Below, in pieces: positions 1 to 8,179 of a stretch of 60,458 nt of DNA; position 1 is the first letter of the stretch; every line of letters begins with the position of its first letter. This stretch comes from Rhodococcus tibetensis. Its GTDB lineage: Bacteria > Actinomycetota > Actinomycetes > Mycobacteriales > Mycobacteriaceae. The notes under the pieces are model-generated. The model had not been told where the DNA came from. It made no database searches and saw only the letters and a program-made list of their open reading frames with translations. The stretch lies in assembly GCF_024438035.1 (NCBI RefSeq), contig NZ_JANFQF010000029.1, forward strand, positions 1 to 60,458, written 5' to 3'. Position numbers and translations under genes: made by a program.

Positions 1-3000
1 ACCACCGAAGACCCCCACAGCCTCATCACCACCCAACTCCACTACTGGAAAAACACCCTCCACACACTCCCCGACCTCCTCCCCCACCCCACCGACCACC
101 CACGACCACCACAACGCACACTCCGCGGTGATCGCCGCGGGTTCGGCATCGGTCCCGAACTCCATCGGCAGCTGCGTTCCATGGCGCGCGCGAGCAATTC
201 AACGCTCTTCATGACGTTGCATGCCGCCTTCGCCGCCCTGCTGTCCCGGCTGACCGGCACCGAGGACATCGTCATCGGCACACCGATCGCGGGCCGCGCC
301 GAACCCGCCCTCGACGACCTCGTCGGCATGTTCGTCAATACACTGGTATTGCGCACTCGGGTGACGGGAGCCGAGTCGTTCACCGAACTCCTCGACGACA
401 CCCGGGAAGTCGATCTCGGAGCGTTCATTCACGCCGACCTGCCGTTCGAGCAACTCGTCGAGGCACTCGCTCCGGTCCGCTCGACAGCGCATTCCCCGTT
501 GTTCCAGGTGTCCCTCGAATTCGACAGCAGCGCGCCGCACGACCTCGAGATTCCCGGTCTCACAGTCCATCCGGCAGAGACCGCACCGGCGACAGCCAAG
601 GTCGATCTCGAGCTGGTGGTCACCGAGAAACTCGACAGCACCGGGGAGCCGATGGGAATCGCCGCCGGATTCACCTATGCCACAGATCTGTTCGACCCTG
701 CGACGATCACCGGTTTCGCGAACCGTTTCCTCCGCATTCTCGAACAGATCGTCGCCGACCCTGCGATCGTGGTCGGCGACATCCGACTCGGTGACGAGGA
801 AGTCCCCACCGCAGGACTGCCCGCGTCCACTCCACACCTGTGGTCGGAACTCCTCGCAGTCGCCGCGCAGGCCCGTCGAGAAGACGTGGCCGTCTCCTGC
901 GAGGGCCGCCACCTCACCTACCGGGAACTCGACGAACGGTCCAACAGGCTGGCGCGGATGCTGGTGCAGCGCGGCGCCGGACCGGAACAGGCTGTCGCGT
1001 CGGCCCTCCCCCGCTCGATCGCATCCGTGCTCACGCTGTGGGCGGTGGTGAAGACCGGGGCGGCCCTCGTGCCGGTAGACCCCACCTATCCCCCTGCGCG
1101 CATCTCCCACATGCTCGACGACTGCGGCGCGCGACTCGGCATCACCGTGTCCGAGTACCGGGCGAAGCTTCCCGAGGCGCTGTCGTGGCTGGTTCTCGAC
1201 GAACCCGGATTCGACGAGCACCTCCAGGGCCTCCCCGCTGCCGTCGTCACCGACGCCGACCGCACCACGACTCTCCGCCTGGGCCACCCCGCGTATCTGA
1301 TCTACACCTCCGGATCGACGGGGACACCGAAGGGTGTCGTGCTCACCCACCGCGGTCTCGCCGATCTCGCCGAACAGGAACGGGTACGGCTGGGTGTCAC
1401 TCCCGAAGCGCGGGTATCCCACCTGGCGTCCCCCAGCTTCGATGCGTCGATCTTCGAGATGACGATGGCGTTCTGTGCCGGTGCGAGCGTGACCATCGCG
1501 CCCCCGATGACCTACGGCGGGCCTGCGCTGGCGGAGTTCTTCGTTCGGGAAGGGGTCACCCACGCGTTCATCACCCCCACGGCGCTGGCCACCCTCGAAC
1601 CCGACGGCCTCGACACCGTTCGGGTACTCACCGTCGCGGGCGAGTCGTGTCCCTCGGCCCTCGCCTCGCGCTGGGCGCCCGGCCGTCGCATGGTCAACGC
1701 GTACGGTCCTACGGAAACGACCATCATGTCGCACATGAGTGAGCCGCTCACTTCCGGCGATCCCGTCACCATCGGCCGGCCCACCCGCGGATTTGTCGCT
1801 GCCGTGCTCGACGACCGACTCCATCCCGTCCCGGCGGGCACGCCCGGCGAACTGTATCTCGCCGGCCCGGGACTTGCCCGTGGATACAACGCCCGGCCCG
1901 GGACGACGGCGCACCACTTCGTGGCCTGTCCCTTCACGAAGTTCGGTGACAGGATGTACCGCACCGGCGACCTGGTGCGCTCGCGTGCCGACGGCACGCT
2001 CGAGCATCTGGGCCGCACCGACTTCCAGATCAAGATCCGAGGTTTCCGGATCGAACCGGGGGAGATCGACACGGCGCTCACCACACACCCGGACGTCTCC
2101 TTCGCCGCCACCATCAGCAGACCCGGTCCGGGCGGCGTCCCTGCAATCGTCACGTACATACGATCCGACACGAGATCCGCCGACCCGGCGGAACTGACCG
2201 CATACCTGTCGCAACTGCTTCCGGCGCACATGATCCCCGCCGCGATCGTTCACCTCGACCACATCCCGCTCACCCCCGCCGGGAAGCTGGACCGTAGCGC
2301 CCTGCCGGAGCCGGCCTTCCATTCGGAGTCCACCCCGTTACGGGGTCCTCGAACCGCGACCGAACGCGCCGTTCTCCACGCGTTCCAAGAGGCACTTCGG
2401 CCGGAGGGCGGTGACGACGACGCCGGACGGATCGGCGTGGACGAAGACTTCTTCGCGCTCGGTGGCACCTCGCTCACCGCGATAGGCGTCGTCACCGCTG
2501 TGGAGGAGCGGCTCGGACGCGCGGTCCCGCTGCAAGCGTTGTTCCTCGATCCGACTGCAGCGGGACTGGCCAGGCGTCTCGATGCCGAATCTGATTCCGC
2601 CCGCAGCGATGCAGGCGCGATCGACGCGGCACTGCGGGTGCTCGTTCCCCTCCACCCCGGTGGGTCCCGACCGCCTCTGTTCTGTGTCCATGCCGGGATC
2701 GGGTTGGCCTGGGCCTACACCTCACTCGTGCGTCACCTCTCGCCGGACCGTCCCGTGTACGGGCTGCAATTACCCGCCCTCAGCGGCGGTCCGAACTACG
2801 AATCGATCGAGGAACTGGCCCGGCGATACGTCGACGAGGTCAAGGCGATCCAGCCGAACGGCCCGTACCATCTCCTCGGCTGGTCGCTCGGCGGGACAAT
2901 CGCCCACGCCATGGCCACCGCACTGCGATGCGACGGTGACGAGGTCGCGGCGCTGGTTCTCCTGGACAGCTATCCCGGCAATCCGGAGGGGGACCACGCG

Positions 3001-3417
3001 GCGACATTGCCGATCCGCGAGCTGCTCGCGGGCCTCGGCGTCGATGCCGGGGCGGAGGCCGGTGACGAGGACCTGACGTACGGCGAGGCCGCTCTCCGGA
3101 TACAGCGGGCATATGGATCGGCCGTGGCCGGGCTCACCGCCGAGCATCTTCGACGAATCAACGAGGGGTACGCGAACTCCACGCGCATGCTCGGCCGATT
3201 CACGCCGGCGTCGTTCGACGGTGATCTCCTGTTCTTCACCGCGGCCGAAGCGGCGCAGGACGGCGGCGGCGCACACGCCGTCGAAGCCTGGCGGACTTCG
3301 GTTGCCGGAACCATCCACGAACATTCGGTCGCGTGTCGTCACAACGACATGACACAGCCCGAACCGGCGCAGGAGATCGGGCCTGTCGTCGAACGCTACC
3401 TGTCCGCCGGCGGATAG
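1..3417 (+). CDS. Nonribosomal peptide synthetase, C(partial)-A-PCP-TE, 5' end outside window
   Basis: The frame is open from base 1, so the ATG at 181 is internal and the true start lies upstream. The first ~230 codons are the C-terminal half of a condensation domain; its HHxxxDG motif is outside the window. An adenylation domain follows, with YTSGSTGTPKG at codon 435, NAYGPTE, YRTGD and a PAGKLD lysine motif. A carrier domain has GGTSL (Ser at codon 824, counted from base 1). A terminal thioesterase has GWSLGG (Ser at codon 962), so this protein ends the assembly line and releases the product. Manual alignment to GrsA gives the A-domain code D-A-F-F-T-A-A-I-M-K, which I cannot assign. Its 3' end overlaps the facing synthetase by 22 bp. 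Confidence 0.95.
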   Translation, partial: TTEDPHSLITTQLHYWKNTLHTLPDLLPHPTDHPRPPQRTLRGDRRGFGIGPELHRQLRSMARASNSTLFMTLHAAFAALLSRLTGTEDIVIGTPIAGRAEPALDDLVGMFVNTLVLRTRVTGAESFTELLDDTREVDLGAFIHADLPFEQLVEALAPVRSTAHSPLFQVSLEFDSSAPHDLEIPGLTVHPAETAPATAKVDLELVVTEKLDSTGEPMGIAAGFTYATDLFDPATITGFANRFLRILEQIVADPAIVVGDIRLGDEEVPTAGLPASTPHLWSELLAVAAQARREDVAVSCEGRHLTYRELDERSNRLARMLVQRGAGPEQAVASALPRSIASVLTLWAVVKTGAALVPVDPTYPPARISHMLDDCGARLGITVSEYRAKLPEALSWLVLDEPGFDEHLQGLPAAVVTDADRTTTLRLGHPAYLIYTSGSTGTPKGVVLTHRGLADLAEQERVRLGVTPEARVSHLASPSFDASIFEMTMAFCAGASVTIAPPMTYGGPALAEFFVREGVTHAFITPTALATLEPDGLDTVRVLTVAGESCPSALASRWAPGRRMVNAYGPTETTIMSHMSEPLTSGDPVTIGRPTRGFVAAVLDDRLHPVPAGTPGELYLAGPGLARGYNARPGTTAHHFVACPFTKFGDRMYRTGDLVRSRADGTLEHLGRTDFQIKIRGFRIEPGEIDTALTTHPDVSFAATISRPGPGGVPAIVTYIRSDTRSADPAELTAYLSQLLPAHMIPAAIVHLDHIPLTPAGKLDRSALPEPAFHSESTPLRGPRTATERAVLHAFQEALRPEGGDDDAGRIGVDEDFFALGGTSLTAIGVVTAVEERLGRAVPLQALFLDPTAAGLARRLDAESDSARSDAGAIDAALRVLVPLHPGGSRPPLFCVHAGIGLAWAYTSLVRHLSPDRPVYGLQLPALSGGPNYESIEELARRYVDEVKAIQPNGPYHLLGWSLGGTIAHAMATALRCDGDEVAALVLLDSYPGNPEGDHAATLPIRELLAGLGVDAGAEAGDEDLTYGEAALRIQRAYGSAVAGLTAEHLRRINEGYANSTRMLGRFTPASFDGDLLFFTAAEAAQDGGGAHAVEAWRTSVAGTIHEHSVACRHNDMTQPEPAQEIGPVVERYLSAGG

Positions 3418-6323
3418 AGCCTGTTCAAGGTGTCGCAAATTCCCCGAACACTCGGCCGGAGATACAACTCCCGCATCGGGAGTACCGGTAGGCCGAGTCT
3501 TCGCATCATGCTGTCGGCCTTGATGGCGCACAACGAGTTTCCGCCGAGTTCGAACAGGTTGTCGTCGGCGCCGACGGGCACACCGAGGACGGATTCCCAG
3601 ATGTCGGTGAGAGTGGCGGCCAGGTCGTTCGTCGACGTCGCGTGCGATGGCCGAGTGGGCGGCGTCGGGAAGTGGCGCTCCGGCACCGGAAGCCGGGCGA
3701 CGTCCAGTTTGCCGTTGATAGTGAGGGGCAGGGTCTCGACCACGGTGATCGTGCGCGGCAGCATGTAGTCGGGCAGGAACGTGGCGGCGCGTTGCCGTAT
3801 CGACCCCGCTTTCCCGTCGCGCGAGATCACGTACGCGTCGATGCCCGGTCCTGCCGGATCGTCTTCGGTGTCCGTGGCCACCACTGCCGCAGCCGTGACC
3901 TCGGGGTCATCGAGCAGGACACCCCGTACCTCACCGAGTTCCACCCGGAACCCGCGGAGTTGAACCTGCGTATCCAGCCGGCCCAGGTGTTCGAGGGTGC
4001 CGCCACCGTGAAGGCGGCCCCGATCTCCTGTGCGATACAGCTTTTCGCCTTCCCGCCGGGATACGAACCGCTCCTCGGTCAGCTCGGGCCGGTTCAGGTA
4101 CCCCAGCGCGACGCCGACCCCACCGACACAAATTTCACCGGTCACACCTGCCGGCACGGGGCGGCCGCAATCGTCGAGAACGTGCACGGACCAACCCTGC
4201 AACGCCTTGCCCACCACCTTCGAATTCGACAACGCGTCCCGTCGGGTCACCGTGTGGGCGGTGACGTGAACGGTGGTCTCGGTGGTCCCGTACATGTTGA
4301 CCAATCGGCACCTGGATTCCGGATAGCGGTCCATCCAGGGCACGAGCATGCGCGTGTCGAGTGACTCTCCACCGAACACGACCAACCGGAGGTGTGCCAA
4401 GCTCGGCAGTTCACGGTCCGCCACCGTCAGTTGCCCGAACGCCGAGGGCGTTTGGCTCAGCACGCTCACACCTTCCTCCTCGAGGAGCGTGTGGAATTCG
4501 ACCGGTGAGCGGGATATCCAGTACGGCACGATGACCAGCCGGGCGCCCGTCAGCAGCGCACCCCAGATTTCCCAGACCGAGAAATCGAACGCCGACGAGT
4601 GGAACATCGACCAGGTGTCGTCGGGCGTGAGGGCGAATTCGTCCTCCGTGGCAGCCATGAGAGCGAGCACATTGCAGTGGGGAATCAGCACACCCTTGGG
4701 ACGACCCGTCGATCCCGACGTATAGATCACGTACGCCACTGCGGTGCCGTCACTCATTTCCGTCCCGAGTCCGGATGCGACGGCCCCGTCGGGGTGGGCA
4801 GCACTCGCCGCGCCGTCGAGATCCTGCGGAGTCAGCGAGCGGATTCCATCCCCCCAGCTCGTGTTCGTTCGATCGGTGACGACCAGGCGGATCCCGGCGT
4901 CACCGGCGGTGTACTCGAGACGGTCCGGGGGATGGCGGATGTCCATGGGGACGAACGCCGCACCCACCTCGAGGATCGCCAGCATCGTGACGACGAGCTC
5001 GATGGAGCGGTCCAGGCACAAGCCCACACGATGACCGGGTTCGACGCCACATTCCCGAAGTCCGACTGCGGCCCAGCGGGAGTGCTCGTCCAGTTCACCA
5101 TAGGTGAGGGTGCGGCGACCCTGTACCAGGGCAACCGAGTTCGGGCGCTCGCGGGCCCGCTGCCGGAACACGGTGTCGATCCGCTGTGACCGGTCCGCTG
5201 CGACGTGCGCTCCCAATTCGGCAACCCGGAGACTATCGTCCTCGGACACGAACACGTCGTCGCACGTGGAGCCCGAAACTTCCGCAGTCCCGAGGCGGCG
5301 AAAGATCTCGACCGCGTGCTGCGCGAATTGCCGTGCTGCCTGTGCGTTCACCACATACGGTTGCGCGTACACCGCGAGCGTTGCGTCCCCCGCCTCACTG
5401 ATCGCCACGGCGAGCGTGAGGGGAAACGGTGGGCTGTGACAGGCCAGCCAATGCTGCGCCGTACCCGGGCATCCACGGGCGCCGCTGAGGACACCGATAC
5501 GCTGCGGTTCCGTGTCGTCACCCGGCGCGGTCCACGATCGCGGAATGTCCTCGTTCGCAGGATGTTCGGCGCAGTCGACCGAGAGTACGTCGAACTTGTC
5601 GAATCCGCCCAGGACATCCACGGGTCTCTCGGAATCCGGAGACCACAGACCGACCCGCACCGTGTCGAGGTCTTCGTACCGACCGAGGACTCTCCCAGCC
5701 GCGAGCGCTACCCGGACTGCGATGTCGCACGGAGGTCGCCCGAGCGATACCTGGACCGGCGCTGGGTGTGGGCCCGGTTCCTCACCTGTCACCCAGGAGA
5801 AGCCCGTGCGTCCACGCATACCTGTCGTAGGCGGTGCTTCCAGGGCGCGCCCGTCGAGGCGTTGTCGCAGGGGTTCTGCGGTGAGTGGTTCGGCACTGCG
5901 GTTGCCCACCAGGACATCTGCTACCGCGGCAAGAGACGGCGGGTCCAGGTCCCGGCGATCCGCGGTGACGACGAGATCCGCCGCACCGTCCGAGTACCGC
6001 AACAGCACAACCCGCATCACGGGCCCGTCGATACTCATCGGCCGGCGTAACTCGGCATCGAGTCTTCGCCGTGCTACCGAGTCGGTGGAGGCGGCGGCGA
6101 CGCGTTCGATCCACAGCCGCGGATGCGGAGCGTCGTTGCCCCACCACCGGCTACTCGCGGCTTCGAGGGTGCGAGCGATTGCATCGTCGTTCCATTGTTC
6201 TGCGGCCGAGAAGCTTTCGGCCGAGAGGTTTTCGGCCGAGGAGCCCGCGGGAATGCGCACCGACAGTGCATGGCCGTACGCCGTGCGCGCCAGCCCAGCC
6301 CGACCCCAATGGGATTGGTGCAT
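3396..6323 (-). CDS. Nonribosomal peptide synthetase, degenerate C - A (threonine-like) - PCP
   Basis: 975 residues. Residues ~1-350 resemble a condensation domain, but the catalytic HHxxxDG position reads D-R-R-D-L-D-P (122-128), so both histidines and the glycine are gone. The adenylation domain (~380-875) has YTSGSTGRPKG (534-544), NMYGTTE, YRTGD and Lys872. The code by alignment to GrsA is D-F-W-S-V-G-M-V-H-K, a pattern associated with threonine. The carrier domain has GGNSL with Ser930. There is no thioesterase, so its product must pass to another protein or be released by the upstream type II thioesterase. It is the third gene of a - strand operon, 84 bp after the SDR. The N-terminus carries a 15-bp tandem repeat. 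Confidence 0.92.
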   Translation of the reverse strand: MHQSHWGRAGLARTAYGHALSVRIPAGSSAENLSAESFSAAEQWNDDAIARTLEAASSRWWGNDAPHPRLWIERVAAASTDSVARRRLDAELRRPMSIDGPVMRVVLLRYSDGAADLVVTADRRDLDPPSLAAVADVLVGNRSAEPLTAEPLRQRLDGRALEAPPTTGMRGRTGFSWVTGEEPGPHPAPVQVSLGRPPCDIAVRVALAAGRVLGRYEDLDTVRVGLWSPDSERPVDVLGGFDKFDVLSVDCAEHPANEDIPRSWTAPGDDTEPQRIGVLSGARGCPGTAQHWLACHSPPFPLTLAVAISEAGDATLAVYAQPYVVNAQAARQFAQHAVEIFRRLGTAEVSGSTCDDVFVSEDDSLRVAELGAHVAADRSQRIDTVFRQRARERPNSVALVQGRRTLTYGELDEHSRWAAVGLRECGVEPGHRVGLCLDRSIELVVTMLAILEVGAAFVPMDIRHPPDRLEYTAGDAGIRLVVTDRTNTSWGDGIRSLTPQDLDGAASAAHPDGAVASGLGTEMSDGTAVAYVIYTSGSTGRPKGVLIPHCNVLALMAATEDEFALTPDDTWSMFHSSAFDFSVWEIWGALLTGARLVIVPYWISRSPVEFHTLLEEEGVSVLSQTPSAFGQLTVADRELPSLAHLRLVVFGGESLDTRMLVPWMDRYPESRCRLVNMYGTTETTVHVTAHTVTRRDALSNSKVVGKALQGWSVHVLDDCGRPVPAGVTGEICVGGVGVALGYLNRPELTEERFVSRREGEKLYRTGDRGRLHGGGTLEHLGRLDTQVQLRGFRVELGEVRGVLLDDPEVTAAAVVATDTEDDPAGPGIDAYVISRDGKAGSIRQRAATFLPDYMLPRTITVVETLPLTINGKLDVARLPVPERHFPTPPTRPSHATSTNDLAATLTDIWESVLGVPVGADDNLFELGGNSLCAIKADSMMRRLGLPVLPMRELYLRPSVRGICDTLNRLYPPADR
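6203..6240 (-). repeat. Short tandem repeat, 15-bp period, about 3 units
   Basis: CGGCCGAG recurs at 6203, 6218 and 6233. On the coding strand this gives three S-A-E/A-A-E units near residues 29-42 of the synthetase. The unit is a whole number of codons, so slippage would change length without breaking the frame. Confidence 0.7.
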
Positions 6324-6407
6324 AAGCCGATTCTACCCAAGAAACGCCTCGAAGTGAGTACGGAGATACGCCCGGCGCATCGCCGCAGCTTCCAGACGGA
6401 CGGCCTG

Positions 6408-7238
6408 TCAACGAGCCGAGAACCCTCCGTCGACCGTGACGACCGATCCGGTGACTCGCCTCGAGTCGTCGGAGGCGAGCCACCGGGCAGCCGCAGCGAC
6501 ATCCTCGGGTTCGATGAGTGCATTGCCCGGTTGCGACTGCACGAACACGGACTCGTGCTCCTCCACTCGGATGCCGAGCGATCGAGCGATCTCGGACAGC
6601 ATCCGCCCTTCGAACGCTGGGCTGTCGCGGACCGAACCGGGGCACAGTGCATTCACGCGTACGCCACTCGGCGCGTAGTCCAGTGCGACGGCCTTGGTCA
6701 GTCCGACCAGTCCGTGTTTGGCGGCAACATAACCGGCGAAGCGGCTGTAGCCGACGATGCCCGCCGTGGAACTGATGTTGATGATGCTGCCGCTGCGTTG
6801 CGCCACCATGATCCGCCCTGTTGCCGCGATCGCCCGCCACGCCCCCGAGAGGTCGACATCGATCATCAACTGCCATTCGTCCTCGTCGATTTCGTGTACG
6901 AGCTTTCCCGACGGCGCCGCGATCCCTGCGTTGTTGACCAGCACGTCGACGTGACCGAAACGTTCGTGTGCCGCGTCGACGGCGGCGTCGATCTCGCTGC
7001 GCACCCGCACATCCACCGCACGGGTCAGCACCGCCACTCCGTGGTCGCGGCACAGGTCGGCGGTGTACTCGAGCTGGCTCGTCGAGCCCATCGGATACGG
7101 AACACCCGCAATGTCCCGGGACACGTCGAGCAGCATCAGGTCAGCACCCCCCGCGGCGAAGTCGATCGCACAGGCACGTCCGATGCCCCGCGCAGCTCCG
7201 GTGACGACGGCGGTCTTCCCCTCCAGCGCGGGGCTCAT
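6408..7238 (-). CDS. SDR-family oxidoreductase with mycofactocin-type insertion
   Basis: 276 residues with a Rossmann fold: TGAARGIG (13-20) binds the cofactor, NNAG lies at 102-105, catalytic Ser is at 156/157 and Tyr170-x3-Lys174. Residues 41-65 hold an insertion with VPYP (46-49), typical of SDRs that carry non-exchangeable NAD and depend on mycofactocin; ordinary EntA-type dehydrogenases lack it. I therefore do not call this a dihydroxybenzoate dehydrogenase. The ATG at 7238 overlaps the TGA of the thioesterase (ATGA), so the two are translationally coupled. It probably oxidises an alcohol group on a precursor or product of the adjacent synthetases; the substrate is unknown. Confidence 0.88.
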   Translation of the reverse strand: MSPALEGKTAVVTGAARGIGRACAIDFAAGGADLMLLDVSRDIAGVPYPMGSTSQLEYTADLCRDHGVAVLTRAVDVRVRSEIDAAVDAAHERFGHVDVLVNNAGIAAPSGKLVHEIDEDEWQLMIDVDLSGAWRAIAATGRIMVAQRSGSIINISSTAGIVGYSRFAGYVAAKHGLVGLTKAVALDYAPSGVRVNALCPGSVRDSPAFEGRMLSEIARSLGIRVEEHESVFVQSQPGNALIEPEDVAAAARWLASDDSRRVTGSVVTVDGGFSAR

Positions 7239-7948
7239 CGCGAGTCGGTTCCTGCGAGGCGGGACGCAACGAGTCGCAGGAGGGAGTGCGGATGGTCGGT
7301 GAGGTACATGTGGCCACCGTCGAGTTCCACCACCGTGGCCTCGGCCGTGGTCACCTCTTTCCACTGGGCTGCCTGTTCCGCGCTGACGAGGTGGTCCTCA
7401 CGTCCGCGAAGTGCCGTCACGGAGATGTCCAGTAGTGAGTGCGGCGGCGGCCGGTAATTCTCGTGCATCTCGACGTCGGCGCGGAGGACCGGGAGGAGAA
7501 GTTCGCGTAGTTCGGGATTCTCCAACGCCGGATGCGAGTAACCGGCCAGTTCGTGCACCTGCGCGAGAAACCCCTTGTCATCCAGCAGCGAAGCGCGGAT
7601 CTCACGGACCGTCGCGGGCCCGGGCGACCCGCTCACGAACAGATGTGTCAGGGGCACACCGGCCTCACCGGCCAGGCGATGGGCGAGCTCGTAGGCGAGA
7701 ACCGCACCCAGGCTGTGTCCGAAGATCGCGACCCGCTCCGCATCTCGCCCGATCGGCAGCACCCGGGGCAGGAGATCGTCGACGGCCTCCGCGACCTCGG
7801 TGAGCGGAGGTTCCACGAAGCGCTCCTCGCGCCCGGGCAGTTGCAGCGGGACGACATCGAGCCCTCGCGGAGCGAAACCGCGCCACCCGCGGAAGAACGA
7901 CGCACCGGAACCGGCATACGGCAGGCATACGAGCACGGTCCCATCCAT
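7235..7948 (-). CDS. Type II thioesterase of the peptide synthetase operon
   Basis: 237 residues, alpha/beta hydrolase. The N-terminus has the family-typical LPYAGSGASFFRGW, the nucleophile is Ser79 in GHSLG, and the catalytic His lies in GGHMYLTDHP near the end. Such proteins remove stalled or wrong acyl groups from carrier domains. The start at 7948 is chosen because the conserved fold begins there; the frame stays open upstream but that part is not protein-like. First gene of the operon thioesterase-SDR-synthetase. Confidence 0.93.
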   Translation of the reverse strand: MDGTVLVCLPYAGSGASFFRGWRGFAPRGLDVVPLQLPGREERFVEPPLTEVAEAVDDLLPRVLPIGRDAERVAIFGHSLGAVLAYELAHRLAGEAGVPLTHLFVSGSPGPATVREIRASLLDDKGFLAQVHELAGYSHPALENPELRELLLPVLRADVEMHENYRPPPHSLLDISVTALRGREDHLVSAEQAAQWKEVTTAEATVVELDGGHMYLTDHPHSLLRLVASRLAGTDSR

Positions 7949-8179
7949 CGCGCGTCTCCGTTCGACGAAGCTCGTCGAGTCCGGCGGCTCCGACACTCCC
8001 CGGGCTCTCCCTTCAGCCTGCCCGGGTTTGCCTCCACATAAACGGGAGACATTTTTCCGTGTCGGCCCACACTGGCAATCTGGGGGCAATAGTGTGGCGG
8101 AGGCCACAACACCGTGAGCCGTGTCGACACCGTTCCCCTGCCACACAATGACGACGGGAACGCTGGAAAGGAGATCGCG

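Noticed and set aside
199..2322. A 707-codon open frame antisense to the + strand synthetase
   Set aside because: High GC gives long antisense frames; the composition is Arg/Gly-rich with no domain, and it mirrors a clear NRPS.
6408..7238. 2,3-dihydro-2,3-dihydroxybenzoate dehydrogenase (catechol siderophore)
   Set aside because: The SDR has the VPYP insertion and no isochorismate genes are in the window.
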